Positions 52,668 to 63,344 of a DNA stretch of 64,000 nucleotides are shown here, in pieces; positions within the stretch are counted from its first letter, which is position 1, and each line of letters begins with the position of its first letter. The notes under the pieces are model-generated. The model searched no databases. It worked only from the letters and a program-made list of their open reading frames with translations, and had not been told where the DNA came from. Where the stretch lies: assembly GCA_016234685.1 (NCBI GenBank), contig JACRAT010000030.1, positions 62,001 through 126,000 of the forward strand. Direction: 5' to 3'. A program made the translations under genes and the position numbers. This DNA is from Nitrosomonadales bacterium (GTDB lineage Bacteria > Pseudomonadota > Gammaproteobacteria > Burkholderiales > Gallionellaceae).

Positions 52668-53611
52668 GGCAATCCGCCCTCGGGGAACGCGACTCGGTAA
52701 TGTTTGAGGAACTCACGCACGACATCATAACGAGCATCGTCGGCCTGCTCGAAGCGCGAGATCGGCAGCCGTGCCAGCAGCGCCCGCCCGCTCTCGGTCT
52801 CGTGCAACCGTGCCAGTTCGTTCGCCACGCGCTGCACCAGCTCCGGCTGCATATCGTCGCGCGCCATCAGGCTATTGTTAATGAGCGGCTCAGTCACCCA
52901 GCGCGCTTCAAGCTGCGCCGCCATTTCGGGATGCTCGGCCTGAAACGCCAGCCAAGGGATGGGCCAAGTCGCCGCAGCGGCCACGTCACCGAGGAAGACG
53001 TTCATGATGGAGGACTCTTGTGAGCCGACGTAGAAGTTCTCGACCTCGCGCTGCACGTTCAGCCCGTGCCGCAGCAAGAAATACTGCGGCATCATCGTCG
53101 CCGCCAGCGCCGTCTTTGCCGGATAGCTGATCTTCTTGCCCTTCAGATCGGCCACCGAGCGGATGCCGCTGTCGCGCCGCACCAGTATCACCCCGCTGAA
53201 ATTGGCGTCATCGCCCATCTTGCCGAATACGTGATAACCGTGCGGCATGGCATTGATCGTCTGATAAGGGTTGGGCAAAGCGAACTCAAAATGGCGGGCG
53301 TAGAGTTTCTTTTCGTACTCTTCGTAATTGCGCGAGGCTTCCAGCCGGAAATGCGCGTCGGGGATGCGCGCATTGAGATGATCCATCAGCGGGCCATACA
53401 CCTCCAACAAACGCTTGGGATTGTGCAATGGATGCACGCCGAAACTGTATTCCCGCGCCGCCCCCTCTGGCTGGCTGGAGAATCCCGGCTGATAGGGCGG
53501 CTCTTCTTTGCTGCAAGCAGCCAGCAGCGTCAGCATAGCGAGCCAAAAGATCACGGCGTACTTCACAATATCCTTCGCAAGACTCGGATGAGCTATGGTA
53601 GCCGGATTCAT
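52664..53611 (-). CDS. PhnD-like phosphate/phosphonate-type binding lipoprotein
   Basis: A 315-residue lipoprotein (LLAAC-S). The body is a PhnD/PtxB-type binding protein: REYSFGVHPLHNPKRLLEVY, GYHVFGKMGDDANFSGVILV, DLKGKKISYPAKTALAATMM and FYVGSQESSIMNVFLGDVAA. No ABC permease or ATPase is nearby; the gene is fused by overlap to a GGDEF-EAL receptor, which suggests a sensory rather than transport role. The ligand cannot be deduced. The start is the frame start at 53611; an internal start at codon 19 is possible. Confidence 0.85.
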   Translation of the reverse strand: MNPATIAHPSLAKDIVKYAVIFWLAMLTLLAACSKEEPPYQPGFSSQPEGAAREYSFGVHPLHNPKRLLEVYGPLMDHLNARIPDAHFRLEASRNYEEYEKKLYARHFEFALPNPYQTINAMPHGYHVFGKMGDDANFSGVILVRRDSGIRSVADLKGKKISYPAKTALAATMMPQYFLLRHGLNVQREVENFYVGSQESSIMNVFLGDVAAAATWPIPWLAFQAEHPEMAAQLEARWVTEPLINNSLMARDDMQPELVQRVANELARLHETESGRALLARLPISRFEQADDARYDVVREFLKHYRVAFPEGGLP

Positions 53612-53720
53612 TCGGATTCGCTTGGCAAAACGGGCGGTGAGATAGGGGCGTCGGGCCGCTATTGACCAGACGATCAGCTGATCCTGATGCAGAAATAGTC
53701 AGCGCGTCCCTCATCCCCAG

Positions 53721-53743
53721 CCCTTCCCCCGGCGGGGGAAGGG
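53721..53743. repeat. Palindromic GC-rich intergenic repeat
   Basis: CCCTTCCCCCGGCGGGGGAA plus GGG forms a near-perfect hairpin flanked by CCCTCATCCCCAG and GAGTAAAG, a form common in intergenic DNA of many bacteria. Confidence 0.6.
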
Positions 53744-53838
53744 AGTAAAGCCGCTCTCGGAGTTGGGGGGTGGGTAGTCCTCGCCTCAGGCTATTTTCTA
53801 GGTAAAATCCCCGCTTCCCCTACAGCCAACTCCGCAAA

Positions 53839-54507
53839 ATGAGCGCACTTCTTCCTTGCATCACCCTCGATTCCGGCAAAGCCCCGCAGCACAGCATCAT
53901 CTGGCTGCACGGGCTGGGCGCGGACGGCACGGACTTCGTCCCCGTCGTCGAAGAGTTGCGCCTGCCCGTGCCGATGCGCTACATCTTGCCGCACGCGCCC
54001 AAGCGCCCCGTCACCATCAACGGTGGCTTCGTGATGCGCGCTTGGTACGACATCGCCGCTGCCGACATCAGCGCCCAGCAAGACGCCGCAGGCATCCGCG
54101 CTTCGCAGGCCGAGATCGAAAAGCTCATCGCCCAAGAGTTGGCGCGCGGCGTACTGCCCGAACACCTATTCCTCGCCGGATTCTCGCAGGGCGGCGCGGT
54201 GGTGCTGCACACCGGCTTGCGCCACCCGGCCCGACTGGGCGGCATCTTGGCGCTTTCGACCTATCTGCCACTGGCCGATACATTGGAAGCCGAAGCCAGC
54301 CCCGCCGCGCAGGATACGCCCATCTTCATGGCGCACGGTCGCAGCGATCCGATCATCCCTTGCCGCTTGGGCAAACTCTCGGCGGAGCGCATCGCACAGC
54401 ACTCGCACACGCTGGACTGGCGCGAATACGCCATGCCGCACTCGGTGTGCGCCGAAGAGATCAGCGACATCGAACGCTGGCTGACCCCGCGACTCGCCGC
54501 GAAATGA
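53839..54507 (+). CDS. Alpha/beta hydrolase (carboxylesterase family)
   Basis: This 222-residue serine hydrolase has the oxyanion [10 protein letters not shown], nucleophile GFSQGG, acid Asp in [15 protein letters not shown] and His in [12 protein letters not shown]. Family members (EstB-like carboxylesterases and lysophospholipases) cleave short-chain esters. The preceding bases contain GGTAAAATCC near 53805, a possible -10. It overlaps aat by 4 bases (ATGA), the usual operon partner. Confidence 0.88.
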   Translation: MSALLPCITLDSGKAPQHSIIWLHGLGADGTDFVPVVEELRLPVPMRYILPHAPKRPVTINGGFVMRAWYDIAAADISAQQDAAGIRASQAEIEKLIAQELARGVLPEHLFLAGFSQGGAVVLHTGLRHPARLGGILALSTYLPLADTLEAEASPAAQDTPIFMAHGRSDPIIPCRLGKLSAERIAQHSHTLDWREYAMPHSVCAEEISDIERWLTPRLAAK

Positions 54508-55199
54508 TCCCCCTGCTGGGCCGCGACAGCCGCTTCCCGCCAGTCGAACGCGCCCTCGCCCATCCCAACGGCCTGCTCGCAGCAGGCGGCGACCTGTCCC
54601 CGGCGCGACTGCTGGAAGCCTACCGGCACGGCATCTTCCCTTGGTTCAGCGAGGGCGAGCCCATCCTGTGGTGGAGCCCCGACCCGCGCATGGTGCTGAT
54701 CCCCGACGAATTCAACTGCTCGCACTCGCTGCGCAAGACCTTGCGCCGGGGCACGTTTGAAGTCCGCACCGACACCGCCTTCGAGGCCGTGATGCACGCC
54801 TGCGCCGCCCCGCGCGCAGGGCAGAACGGCACGTGGATACACGAGGAGATGGTCGCCGCCTACTGCGAACTGCATCGCATGGGCTACGCGCACTCGGTCG
54901 AAAGCTGGCACAACGGTGAGCTGGTCGGCGGCCTCTACGGTATGGCACTGGGCCGCATGTTCTACGGCGAGTCGATGTTCAGCCGCAAGACCGACGCTTC
55001 CAAGACCGCCTTAGCCCACCTCGCCGCCCAACTGCACCACTGGGGTTTCGGCCTGATCGACTGCCAGATGAATACCGCCCATCTCGCCTCGCTGGGCGCA
55101 AAAGAGATCCCGCGCGCCGAATTCTTGGCCCGAGTGCGAACACTGGTGGAACAGCCCCCGCTTACCGGCCCTTGGCGGCTGGACTCGTCACCACCATGA
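54504..55199 (+). CDS. aat: Leucyl/phenylalanyl-tRNA-protein transferase
   Basis: Aat attaches Leu or Phe to proteins with N-terminal Arg or Lys, marking them for ClpAP. The 231-residue protein has [60 protein letters not shown] and [20 protein letters not shown]. The start is the ATG at 54504, overlapping the esterase stop. The longer frame from 53856 is out of frame with the esterase and only reads into it, so it is not a fusion protein. Confidence 0.96.
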   Translation: MIPLLGRDSRFPPVERALAHPNGLLAAGGDLSPARLLEAYRHGIFPWFSEGEPILWWSPDPRMVLIPDEFNCSHSLRKTLRRGTFEVRTDTAFEAVMHACAAPRAGQNGTWIHEEMVAAYCELHRMGYAHSVESWHNGELVGGLYGMALGRMFYGESMFSRKTDASKTALAHLAAQLHHWGFGLIDCQMNTAHLASLGAKEIPRAEFLARVRTLVEQPPLTGPWRLDSSPP

Positions 55200-55227
55200 A
55201 AAAAGCCGGGTCTCCCCGGCTTTTTCG
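55199..55227 (+). terminator. Intrinsic terminator between aat and htpG
   Basis: AAAAAGCCGGG and CCCGGCTTTTT-like arms (AAAAGCCGGGTCTCCCCGGC then TTTTT) form a hairpin just after the aat stop. The 16 bases before the htpG stop leave room for use from both directions. Confidence 0.85.
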
Positions 55228-55242
55228 TTTTGCTGCTGAGGC

Positions 55243-57144
55243 TTATTTTCCCATTTCCAGCATCAGTTGATTCACCCGTTTGACGAAGCCTGCGGGGTCG
55301 TCGAGTTGGCCGCCTTCGGCGAGCAGGGCCTGGTCGAACAGCACCGCCGCCCAATCGTCGAATTTGGCGGTCTCGCCTTTCAGACGTTGCACCACCGGGT
55401 GGCGCGGGTTGATCTCCAGGATCGGTTGCGAGGTCGGCGCTTTTTGACCGGCAGCCTTGAGGATGCGGGCGAGGTTGCCGCCGATGTCGTGCTCGTCGGC
55501 CACCAAGCAAGCGGGAGAATCGGTCAGGCGATGGGTGACGCGCACCTCCTTGACGCGGCCAGTCAGGCTGCCCGCGATCTTGTCGGTCAGCTCTTTCAGA
55601 TCGCCTGCTTCCTTTTCCTGCTCTTGCTTCTCAGCTTCATCTTCCAGCTTGCCCAAGTCCAAACCGCCCTTGGCGACCGAGACCAGTTGTTTGCCGTCGA
55701 ATTCGGTCAGGCTGCCGACCACCCATTCGTCCACGCGCTCGGTGAGCAGTAGCACTTCGATGCCCTTCTTGCGGAACACTTCCAGATGCGGACTGTTCTT
55801 GGCCGCGTTGAAAGTCTCGGCGGTGACGTAATAGATCTTTTCCTGACCTTCCTTCATGCGACCGATGTAATCCTTGAGAGACACGGTTTCGTCGGTGGTG
55901 TCGGCCTGAGTGGAGGCAAAGCGCAGCAGGCCAGCGATCTTGTCCTTGTTGGCAAAGTCTTCGCCCACGCCTTCCTTCAGCACACGACCGAACTCGCTCC
56001 AGAACTTGGTGTATTTCTCCGGCTCGTTCGCAGCCAAATCTTCCAACAGCCCCAGCACCTTCTTCGAGCAACCGGCGCGGATGGCGTCGATGTCCTTGGA
56101 TTCTTGCAATATCTCGCGCGAGACGTTGAGCGGCAGATCGTTGGAATCGACTACCCCGCGCACGAAGCGCAGGTACAGCGGCATCAGTTGCTCAGCATCG
56201 TCCATGATGAACACGCGACGCACGTACAGCTTCACGCCGTGACGGGTGTTACGGTCATACATGTCGAACGGCGCGCGCGCCGGGATGTACAACAACTGGG
56301 TGTATTCCTGACGGCCTTCGACGCGGGCGTGCGTCCAAGCCAGCGGGGCATCGTAATCGTGGCCGACGTGCTTGTAGAACTCCTTGTACTCGTCCTCGCT
56401 GATCTCGTTCTTGCTGCGCGCCCACAGCGCAGAGGCCTGATTCACTGTCTCGTCTTCGTCGCTGATGACGTTGTTGCCGTCTTGCCACTCCTCTTTCTTC
56501 ATCACGATGGGCTGGACGATGTGGTTGGAATACTTGCGGATGATGCCGCGCAGGCGGAAACCTTCCAGCAGGTCGTCCTGCCCCTCGCGCAGATGCAGCG
56601 TGATCTCAGTACCGCGCGCGGCCTTGTTCTCCATCGCGATGGAGAACTCGCCACCGCCGTCGGATTCCCAGCGCACACCTTGATCGGCGTTCTCGCCAGC
56701 GCGGCGGGTCAGCACGCTCACCTTGTCGGCCACGATGAAGGCGGAATAGAAGCCAACGCCGAACTGGCCGATCAGGCTGGCGTCCTTCTGCTGGTCACCG
56801 GACAGGCGCGAGAAGAACTCGCGCGTGCCGGACTTGGCGATGGTGCCGAGGTTGGCGATGACTTCGTCGCGGCTCATGCCGATGCCGTTGTCGGCGATGG
56901 TCAGCGTGCGGGCTTCTTTATCGAAGCTGATGCGGATGGCAAGGTCAGAATCACTCTCGAACAGCGCCGCATTGTGCAGCCCTTCGAAGCGCAGCTTGTC
57001 ACAAGCGTCGGAAGCGTTGGAAACCAGTTCGCGCAGGAATATCTCGCGATTGGAGTACAGCGAATGGATCATCAGTTGCAGCAGTTGCTTGACTTCAGTC
57101 TGGAAACCCAAGGTTTCGCGGTTGGCAGTAGCGTTCTCGGACAT
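55243..57144 (-). CDS. htpG: Molecular chaperone HtpG (Hsp90)
   Basis: HtpG is the bacterial Hsp90. The GHKL ATPase domain (about 1-220) has [20 protein letters not shown], the [10 protein letters not shown] loop and [20 protein letters not shown]. Middle-domain catalytic residues are around [20 protein letters not shown], and the C-terminal dimer domain ends NQLMLEMGK. At 633 residues it is standard length, with a full-length middle domain. It has a heat-shock promoter at 57182-57209. Confidence 0.98.
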   Translation of the reverse strand: MSENATANRETLGFQTEVKQLLQLMIHSLYSNREIFLRELVSNASDACDKLRFEGLHNAALFESDSDLAIRISFDKEARTLTIADNGIGMSRDEVIANLGTIAKSGTREFFSRLSGDQQKDASLIGQFGVGFYSAFIVADKVSVLTRRAGENADQGVRWESDGGGEFSIAMENKAARGTEITLHLREGQDDLLEGFRLRGIIRKYSNHIVQPIVMKKEEWQDGNNVISDEDETVNQASALWARSKNEISEDEYKEFYKHVGHDYDAPLAWTHARVEGRQEYTQLLYIPARAPFDMYDRNTRHGVKLYVRRVFIMDDAEQLMPLYLRFVRGVVDSNDLPLNVSREILQESKDIDAIRAGCSKKVLGLLEDLAANEPEKYTKFWSEFGRVLKEGVGEDFANKDKIAGLLRFASTQADTTDETVSLKDYIGRMKEGQEKIYYVTAETFNAAKNSPHLEVFRKKGIEVLLLTERVDEWVVGSLTEFDGKQLVSVAKGGLDLGKLEDEAEKQEQEKEAGDLKELTDKIAGSLTGRVKEVRVTHRLTDSPACLVADEHDIGGNLARILKAAGQKAPTSQPILEINPRHPVVQRLKGETAKFDDWAAVLFDQALLAEGGQLDDPAGFVKRVNQLMLEMGK

Positions 57145-57181
57145 CTTTATGTTCTCCCGGTTACAAAATCGACAGGGCGCT

Positions 57182-57209
57182 ATATGCGGACGCAGCCAGA
57201 GATTTCAAG
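57182..57209 (-). promoter_or_regulatory. Sigma-32 heat-shock promoter of htpG
   Basis: On the minus strand CTTGAAA (57209-57203) is followed after 13 bases by CCGCATAT (57189-57182). The -35 is a full match to CTTGAAA, and the -10 matches CCCCATNT at all but one position. The leader to the htpG ATG is about 30 bases and includes a GGGAG ribosome-binding site. Confidence 0.8.
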
Positions 57210-57351
57210 AGGCGCGCATCACTTGACCTATCCGATCTGCTCGGCCTGACGCATGACAAGTGTGCCCCTCGATGATGAAACTTGCCGCCCCCGTCCCTCC
57301 CATCCAATTTCCACCCTAAGGAAGAAGGAGCAAACGAATCTCTGCGTGAGT

Positions 57352-57381
57352 TTCACATTAAGTCCTTCATTGGGTTATAAT
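57352..57381 (+). promoter_or_regulatory. Promoter of the rpsB operon
   Basis: TTCACA (57352-57357) and TATAAT (57376-57381) lie 18 bases apart. The transcript leader to the rpsB ATG would be about 130 bases, long enough for the S2 autoregulation known in other proteobacteria, although I recognise no specific leader structure. The rest of the 57145-57516 interval holds no gene. Confidence 0.7.
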
Positions 57382-57516
57382 CCGCGCCCTGTTTGCCCGG
57401 CGGCCATTTCGGCCATCGTTCAGCGACAGAATTCACACATCTATCCGGTTGGGGTGCTCGCAAGAGTCAAGCTGATAGATGGCGGAAAATAACCCTTAAC
57501 AATCATTGGAGTAAGC

Positions 57517-58242
57517 ATGTCTGTCTCAATGCGTCAAATGTTGGAAGCCGGTGTCCACTTCGGTCACCAAACCCGTTTCTGGAACCCCAAGATGGCTCCG
57601 TTCATCTTCGGTCATCGCAACAAGATCCACATCATCAACTTGGAAAAGACCGTTGTCATGTTCAACGATGCGCTGAAGTTCGTGCGCAAGTTGTCCGCAG
57701 ACAAGGGCAATGTGCTGTTCGTAGCGACCAAGCGCCAAGCACGCGAGATCATCAAGGAAGAAGCGCAACGCGCTGGCTGCCCTTACGTCGACTATCGCTG
57801 GTTGGGCGGTATGCTGACCAACTTCAAGACCGTGCAACTGTCCATCAAGCGCCTGCGCGAACTGGAAACCATGACTCAAGACGGCTCCTTGGAGAAGGTT
57901 TCCAAGAAGGAAGCGCTGATGCTGACCCGCGAACTGGAAAAGCTGGAGCGTAGCCTGGGCGGTATCAAGGATATGCAAGGCCTGCCTTCCGCGATCTTCG
58001 TGATCGACGTCGGCTACCAAAAGGGCACTATCGTCGAAGCGCAGAAGCTGGGCATCCCGGTCATCGGCATCGTCGATACCAACCACTCTCCGCTGGGCGT
58101 GGACTACATCGTTCCTGGCAACGATGACTCCAGCCAAGCGATTCGCCTGTACGCTCGTGGCGTAGCCGATGCCGTTCTGGAAGGCCGTGCACAAGCATTG
58201 AGCGATCTGGCAGCCAAGGTGTCCGCAGAACAAGCGGCATAA
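57517..58242 (+). CDS. rpsB: 30S ribosomal protein S2
   Basis: S2 of the small ribosomal subunit, 241 residues, starts [20 protein letters not shown]. The conserved [20 protein letters not shown] and [20 protein letters not shown] segments are present. The preceding CATTGGAGTAAGC provides a strong ribosome-binding site. It is the first gene of the rpsB-tsf run. Confidence 0.99.
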   Translation: MSVSMRQMLEAGVHFGHQTRFWNPKMAPFIFGHRNKIHIINLEKTVVMFNDALKFVRKLSADKGNVLFVATKRQAREIIKEEAQRAGCPYVDYRWLGGMLTNFKTVQLSIKRLRELETMTQDGSLEKVSKKEALMLTRELEKLERSLGGIKDMQGLPSAIFVIDVGYQKGTIVEAQKLGIPVIGIVDTNHSPLGVDYIVPGNDDSSQAIRLYARGVADAVLEGRAQALSDLAAKVSAEQAA

Positions 58243-58257
58243 ACCCCTCAAGGTTAG

Positions 58258-58283
58258 AAAAGGGGCGCGAGCCCCTTTTTTTG
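58258..58283 (+). terminator. Intrinsic terminator or attenuator between rpsB and tsf
   Basis: AAAAGGGGC and GCCCCTTTTTTT pair over 7-8 bp around GCGA, followed by a run of seven T. It would end a fraction of transcripts after rpsB, as in E. coli, lowering tsf relative to rpsB. Confidence 0.85.
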
Positions 58284-58311
58284 TAAGTAATGTTTCTCAA
58301 GGAGTGAATAA

Positions 58312-59208
58312 ATGGCTGAAATTACCGCAAGCATGGTGATGGCACTGCGCGGGGCGACTGGCCTCGGCATGATGGAATGTAAGAAGGCACTGGTCGAAAC
58401 CAACGGTGACGCCAAGGCTGCTGAAGAGCTGCTGCGCATCAAGAGCGGCGCAAAGGCCACTAAAGCCGCATCGCGCGTCGCCGCTGAAGGCGTCGTCAAC
58501 TCCTTCGTCACTGCCGACGGCAAGACCGGCGCTGTGGTAGAAGTGAACTGCGAAACCGACTTCGTCGCCAAGAACGACGACTTCGTCGCCTTCGCCAAAA
58601 ACGTCGCTCAGACCGTTGCCGAAAGCGATCCGGCTGACATCGCCGCCCTGCTGGAACTGCCGCTGGCCAACGCTTCTGGCTCTGTCGAAGAAGTCCGCAA
58701 GGCACTGGTGATGAAGCTGGGTGAGAACGTTTCCATCCGCCGCTTCGCCCGCTACGCCACTTCCGGCAAGCTGGCGACTTACCTGCACGGCAGCAAGATC
58801 GGCGTGTTGCTGGACTTCACCGGCGAAGACGCACTGGGTCGTGACATTTCCATGCACATCGCAGCGAGCAAGCCCAAGTCGGTCGACGCTTCCGGCGTGA
58901 ATCAGGATGACATCGCCACCGAGCGCCGCATCGCTATCGAGAAGGCCCGCGAAGCCGGCAAGCCAGAAACCATGCTGGACAAGATCGCCGAAGGCACCGT
59001 ACAGAAGTTCCTGAAGGAAGTCACCCTGCTGGGCCAAGTGTTCGTCAAGGCTGAAGATGGCAAGCAAACCATCGAACAACTGCTGAAGAGCCGTGGCGCT
59101 ACCGTTGCCGCTTTCCAGATGTTCGTGGTCGGTGAAGGCATCGAGAAGGTGGTCGAAGATTACGCCGCCGAAGTCGCAGCAACCATCGCCGCAGCCAACA
59201 AGGGTTAA
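58312..59208 (+). CDS. tsf: Elongation factor Ts
   Basis: EF-Ts exchanges GDP for GTP on EF-Tu. The 298-residue protein has the N-terminal TDVGK-like [18 protein letters not shown] motif and the core signature [20 protein letters not shown]. The C-terminal part is [20 protein letters not shown]. An AAGGAG ribosome-binding site precedes the ATG. It follows an attenuator hairpin downstream of rpsB. Confidence 0.98.
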   Translation: MAEITASMVMALRGATGLGMMECKKALVETNGDAKAAEELLRIKSGAKATKAASRVAAEGVVNSFVTADGKTGAVVEVNCETDFVAKNDDFVAFAKNVAQTVAESDPADIAALLELPLANASGSVEEVRKALVMKLGENVSIRRFARYATSGKLATYLHGSKIGVLLDFTGEDALGRDISMHIAASKPKSVDASGVNQDDIATERRIAIEKAREAGKPETMLDKIAEGTVQKFLKEVTLLGQVFVKAEDGKQTIEQLLKSRGATVAAFQMFVVGEGIEKVVEDYAAEVAATIAAANKG

Positions 59209-59211
59209 ACC

Positions 59212-59934
59212 ATGACGACTACCGCCCCAGCCTACAAGCGCATCCTCCTCAAACTTTCCGGCGAAGCCCTGATGGGCGACGACAGCTACGGCATCAACCG
59301 TACCGTCATCGAGCGCATCGTCGCCGAGATCGCCGAGGTGGTGGCGCTTGGAGTGCAGGTGGCGGTAGTGATCGGCGGCGGCAACATCTTCCGGGGAGTG
59401 GCACCAGCCGCTGCTGGGATGGATCGCGCCACCGCCGATTACATGGGTATGCTGGCTACGGTGATGAATGCGATGGCCTTGCAGGACGCGATGAAACGCG
59501 GCGGGCTGGAATGCCGTGTGCAATCCGCACTGAATCTGGAGCAAGTCGCCGAGCCGTTCATACGCGGCAAGGCCTTGCGCTATCTGGAAGAAGGCACGGT
59601 CGTCATCTTCGGCGCCGGAACCGGCAACCCCTTCTTCACCACTGACACCGCCGCCGCTTTGCGCGGGGTGGAAATGTCGGCCAATGTCGTCATCAAGGCG
59701 ACCAAGGTAGACGGTGTCTACACCGCCGACCCCAAGAAAGACCCGACCGCGACCCGCTATGAGAAGCTCAGCTTCGACGAAGCGATCGCCAAGAATCTCA
59801 AGGTGATGGATGCCACCGCGCTGACGCTGTGCCGCGACCAGAACCTTTCCATCATCGTGTTCAGCATCTTCAAGCATGGCGCGCTCAAGCGCGTAGTCAT
59901 GGGCGAAGACGAAGGCACGCTGGTGCATGTGTAA
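59212..59934 (+). CDS. pyrH: UMP kinase
   Basis: PyrH phosphorylates UMP to UDP. The 240-residue amino-acid-kinase-fold protein has [16 protein letters not shown], the [20 protein letters not shown] phosphate loop, [20 protein letters not shown] and [20 protein letters not shown]. The start is 3 bases after tsf, so it is co-translated. Confidence 0.98.
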   Translation: MTTTAPAYKRILLKLSGEALMGDDSYGINRTVIERIVAEIAEVVALGVQVAVVIGGGNIFRGVAPAAAGMDRATADYMGMLATVMNAMALQDAMKRGGLECRVQSALNLEQVAEPFIRGKALRYLEEGTVVIFGAGTGNPFFTTDTAAALRGVEMSANVVIKATKVDGVYTADPKKDPTATRYEKLSFDEAIAKNLKVMDATALTLCRDQNLSIIVFSIFKHGALKRVVMGEDEGTLVHV

Positions 59935-59964
59935 TCAAGCATTGCTGGCTCAAGGAGACTACCA

Positions 59965-60522
59965 ATGATTTCTGACGTCAAGAAGACCGCCGAACAAAAG
60001 ATGAGCCGTTCGCTGGAGTCGCTGAAGGCCGACTTCAGTAAAGTCCGCACTGGACGTGCGCACACCGGCATTCTCGACCACCTCACGGTGGATTATTACG
60101 GCAATCCGACCGCGATCAATCAAGTCGCCAACGTGACCCTGATCGACGCCCGTACCATCGGCGTGCAGCCTTACGAAAAGAACATGTTCGGCCCGGTGGA
60201 AAGAGCAATCCGCGACTCCGAGCTCGGGCTGAATCCCGCAACACAAGGCACTATCATCCGCATCCCGATGCCGATGCTGACCGAAGAGCGCCGCCGCGAC
60301 CTGACTAAAGTGGTGCGCGGTGAAGCCGAGAATGGCCGCATCGCCGTGCGCAACATCCGCCGCGACGCCAACGAACAACTGAAGAAGCTGGTCAAGGACA
60401 AAGCCATCAGCGAAGACGACGAACGTCGCGCGCAGGACGACATCCAGAAACTGACCGACCGTTTCGTCGCCGAGATCGAAAAAGCCTTGCAGGTCAAAGA
60501 AGCCGAACTGATGGCGGTGTAA
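59965..60522 (+). CDS. frr: Ribosome recycling factor
   Basis: RRF splits terminated ribosomes with EF-G. The 185-residue protein shows the family features [40 protein letters not shown], and a C-terminal helix [20 protein letters not shown]. The position directly after pyrH is the standard one. Confidence 0.98.
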   Translation: MISDVKKTAEQKMSRSLESLKADFSKVRTGRAHTGILDHLTVDYYGNPTAINQVANVTLIDARTIGVQPYEKNMFGPVERAIRDSELGLNPATQGTIIRIPMPMLTEERRRDLTKVVRGEAENGRIAVRNIRRDANEQLKKLVKDKAISEDDERRAQDDIQKLTDRFVAEIEKALQVKEAELMAV

Positions 60523-60524
60523 TG

Positions 60525-60586
60525 AGCTTGTAGCCGATAGCCGTTAGCCAAACCCGGCTTTGCTACCAGCTACAGGCCACCAGCTA
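60525..60586. repeat. Intergenic palindromic repeat, copy 2
   Basis: GAGCTTGTAGCCGATAGCCG at the left and GCTACCAGCTACAGGCCACC at the right can pair imperfectly. The sequence resembles the copy at 23368-23410. It lies in the frr-uppS spacer. Confidence 0.45.
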
Positions 60587-60595
60587 AGGACCCTC

Positions 60596-61360
60596 ATGGC
60601 GCTATTCCAGAGCTCTACCCGCAACATCCCGGACGCGCCCCGCGCCCCGCGCCACGTTGCCGTCATCATGGACGGCAACGGACGCTGGGCCAAACAGCGC
60701 TTCCTGCCGCGCGTCGCGGGCCATCAGCGCGGCGTCAAGACTCTGCGCGAACTGGTACTCACCTGCTTGGATATGAAGATCGAATACCTCACTGTATTCG
60801 CCTTCAGCAGCGAGAACTGGCGTCGCCCCGCTGACGAGGTGTCGTTCCTGATGGAGTTGTTCGTCAAAGTGCTCAAGCGCGAGTTCAAGCATCTGCACAA
60901 AGACAACGTCCGCCTCAAAATCATCGGCGACCGTAGCCGTCTGGGCGACAAGCTCAACCACCTGATAACCGAGACCGAGGCGCTGACCGCCAACAACACC
61001 GCGCTTACCTTCACCGTCGCCGCCAACTACGGCGGGCGCTGGGACATCATGCAGGCGACGCAAGCCATGCTGCGCGCCCATCCCGAGTTCATCGACGGCT
61101 TCAGCGAAGACGACCTCGCCGCCTACCTTTCCATGAGCTACGCACCCGAGCCAGACCTGTTCATCCGCACCGGCGGCGAACAGCGCATCAGCAACTTCCT
61201 GCTCTGGCAGCTGGCTTATACCGAACTGTATTTCACCGACACGCTGTGGCCCGCCTTCGACCGCACCGAGCTGGAAAAAGCCATCGCCTCCTACCAACAC
61301 CGCGAGCGCCGTTTCGGGCGCATCAGCGAACAACTGCAACAGGACAAACCCGTTGCTTAA
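60596..61360 (+). CDS. uppS: Undecaprenyl diphosphate synthase
   Basis: UppS makes undecaprenyl diphosphate, the lipid carrier for cell-wall sugars. The start at 60596 ([20 protein letters not shown]) is preferred over the ATG at 60560, which lies inside the repeat. Catalytic Asp is in [20 protein letters not shown], the [11 protein letters not shown] segment follows, and the terminal [20 protein letters not shown] motif is intact. It overlaps cdsA by 8 bases. Confidence 0.97.
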   Translation: MALFQSSTRNIPDAPRAPRHVAVIMDGNGRWAKQRFLPRVAGHQRGVKTLRELVLTCLDMKIEYLTVFAFSSENWRRPADEVSFLMELFVKVLKREFKHLHKDNVRLKIIGDRSRLGDKLNHLITETEALTANNTALTFTVAANYGGRWDIMQATQAMLRAHPEFIDGFSEDDLAAYLSMSYAPEPDLFIRTGGEQRISNFLLWQLAYTELYFTDTLWPAFDRTELEKAIASYQHRERRFGRISEQLQQDKPVA

Positions 61361-62156
61361 ACAGAGAGTCATCACCGCCTTCGTCCTGCTGGCGCTGTTC
61401 CTATCCGCGCTGTTCGCCCTGCCTGCGACCGGCTGGGCGCTGCTGGTCATCGCCCTGATCGGGCTGGGCGCAAAGGAATGGGCCGGGCTGTCCAAACTGA
61501 GCGGCAGCGCGAGTTGGTTATATCTCGGGCTGAGTCTGGCACTGATGGCCGGATTGACACTCCCTACCGCAGCGGCATTCGCCTTACCGGTCTATCTCGT
61601 CGCCGCGCTGCTCTGGCTGATCGTCGTCCCGCTCTGGCTGGCGCGTGGATGGAAGCTGCATTCGCCCGGCCTGATGGCGCTGCTGGGCTGGGCCGTGCTG
61701 CTGCCCACCGGGCTGGCGATGCTGCAACTGCGCAGCATCAGCCCCTGGCTGCTGCTGGGCGTGATGGCGCTGGTGTGGATCGCCGACAGCGCCGCCTATT
61801 TCGCTGGCCGCCGTTTCGGCAAGCACAAGCTCGCCCCCTCCATCAGCCCCGGCAAGACTTGGGAAGGCGCAGCAGGCGCGGTCGCCGGGGTCAGTCTGTA
61901 CGTGTTGGCTGTCGCACTGACTCAGGATGCGCCGCTGTTCGGTCTGCCCCTGCCCGCCCTGCTGCTGGTCGCACTATGCTGGGTGGCGTTCTCAATCTAC
62001 GGCGACCTGTTCGAATCGGCCCTCAAGCGTCAGGCCGGGATCAAAGACAGCGGCACGCTGCTGCCCGGCCACGGCGGCCTGCTCGACCGCATCGACGCAC
62101 TGACCTCCACCCTGCCGCTGGCAGCACTGGCCCTTATTTTGCAAAGACTGGCATGA
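61353..62156 (+). CDS. cdsA: Phosphatidate cytidylyltransferase
   Basis: CdsA makes CDP-diacylglycerol for phospholipid synthesis. The start is a TTG at 61353 ([20 protein letters not shown]), overlapping uppS by 8 bases. The 267-residue protein has about eight membrane helices and the CDP-alcohol signature: [20 protein letters not shown] followed by [11 protein letters not shown]. It overlaps dxr by 4 bases. Confidence 0.95.
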   Translation: MLKQRVITAFVLLALFLSALFALPATGWALLVIALIGLGAKEWAGLSKLSGSASWLYLGLSLALMAGLTLPTAAAFALPVYLVAALLWLIVVPLWLARGWKLHSPGLMALLGWAVLLPTGLAMLQLRSISPWLLLGVMALVWIADSAAYFAGRRFGKHKLAPSISPGKTWEGAAGAVAGVSLYVLAVALTQDAPLFGLPLPALLLVALCWVAFSIYGDLFESALKRQAGIKDSGTLLPGHGGLLDRIDALTSTLPLAALALILQRLA

Positions 62157-63340
62157 GCAAGCTCACCCGACTCACCGTACTCGGCTCCACCGGCAGCATA
62201 GGCAAAAGCACGCTGGACGTGGTGGCACGCCATCCTGAGCGTTATCGCATCTTCGCGCTGACGGCGCATCAGCAAGATGGCCTGTTGTTCGAGCAGTGCC
62301 AACAGTTCCAGCCGCAGTTCGCCGTGTTGCTTGACGAAGCTGCTGCCGCGCGTCTGCGCGAGAATCTACGCGCCGCCGGCTCGACCACCGAAGTGCTGAC
62401 CGGCGTGGCCGCGCTGGAGCAAGTCTCTGCCGCGCCCGAAGTGGATGCCGTGATGGCGGCCATCGTCGGCGCGGCCGGTTTGCGCCCCACACTGGCGGCG
62501 GCGCGGGCAGGCAAAAAGATCCTGCTGGCCAACAAGGAGACGCTGGTGATGGCCGGCGCGGTATTCATGGATGCGGTGCGCGCCAGCGGCTCGGTGCTGC
62601 TGCCCATCGACAGCGAGCACAATGCCATCTTCCAGTCCATGCCGCACGATTACGCGGGCGACTTGGCCGCCTCCGGCATCAGCAAGATCCTGCTCACCGC
62701 TTCCGGCGGGCCGTTCCGCAACACGCCCTTGTCCGACCTGCACAACGTCACGCCGCAACAAGCCTGCGCCCATCCCAACTGGAGCATGGGGCGCAAGATC
62801 TCGGTGGATTCGGCCAGCATGATGAACAAGGGGCTGGAAGTCATCGAGGCGCACTGGCTATTCAACGCGCCCGCCGACAGCATCCAAGTGGTGGTGCATC
62901 CGCAGAGCGTGATCCACTCGCTGGTGCAATACGTCGATGGCTCGGTGCTGGCGCAACTGGGCAACCCGGACATGCGCACACCCATCGCTTACGCACTGGC
63001 TTGGCCGGAGCGCATCGCCTCCGGTGTCGCGCCGCTCGACCTGTTCCAGATCGCCCGACTGGATTTCCAGCAGCCGGATTTCGAGCGCTTCCGCTGCTTG
63101 GCGCTGGCTTATCAGGCTTTACGCGCCGGTGGCACTGCGCCATCCATCCTGAATGCCGCCAACGAAGTGGCGGTGGCCACCTTCCTTGACGGGAAGATCC
63201 CCTTCCTCGCCATCCCGCGTTTAATCGAAGACGTGCTGAATGCGCTGCCCTCGGTCGCCGTCACGCAACTCGAAGACGTGCTGGAAGCCGACCTCGCCGC
63301 CCGCCGCATCGCTCACGAACGCATCTCGCAGCGCCATTGA
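62153..63340 (+). CDS. dxr: 1-deoxy-D-xylulose 5-phosphate reductoisomerase
   Basis: Dxr commits the MEP pathway of isoprenoid synthesis. The start is the ATG at 62153, overlapping the cdsA stop as ATGA; a longer frame exists upstream in cdsA but is not the gene. The 395-residue protein has the NADPH loop [11 protein letters not shown], metal ligands in [16 protein letters not shown] and the flexible loop [20 protein letters not shown]. The rseP gene follows at a 4-base distance. Confidence 0.97.
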   Translation: MSKLTRLTVLGSTGSIGKSTLDVVARHPERYRIFALTAHQQDGLLFEQCQQFQPQFAVLLDEAAAARLRENLRAAGSTTEVLTGVAALEQVSAAPEVDAVMAAIVGAAGLRPTLAAARAGKKILLANKETLVMAGAVFMDAVRASGSVLLPIDSEHNAIFQSMPHDYAGDLAASGISKILLTASGGPFRNTPLSDLHNVTPQQACAHPNWSMGRKISVDSASMMNKGLEVIEAHWLFNAPADSIQVVVHPQSVIHSLVQYVDGSVLAQLGNPDMRTPIAYALAWPERIASGVAPLDLFQIARLDFQQPDFERFRCLALAYQALRAGGTAPSILNAANEVAVATFLDGKIPFLAIPRLIEDVLNALPSVAVTQLEDVLEADLAARRIAHERISQRH

Positions 63341-63344
63341 TGCC

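Noticed and set aside
53856-55199. A 447-codon frame suggesting an esterase-Aat fusion
   Set aside because: Its first part is out of frame with the real esterase; the esterase stop and the aat ATG overlap normally.
58297-59928. A 543-codon frame antisense to tsf and pyrH
   Set aside because: It covers two conserved genes exactly in reverse and shows no recognisable protein family.
61478-63340. A 620-codon frame that starts inside cdsA and includes dxr
   Set aside because: The dxr family starts at [20 protein letters not shown] (62153); the extra part is an off-frame reading of cdsA.
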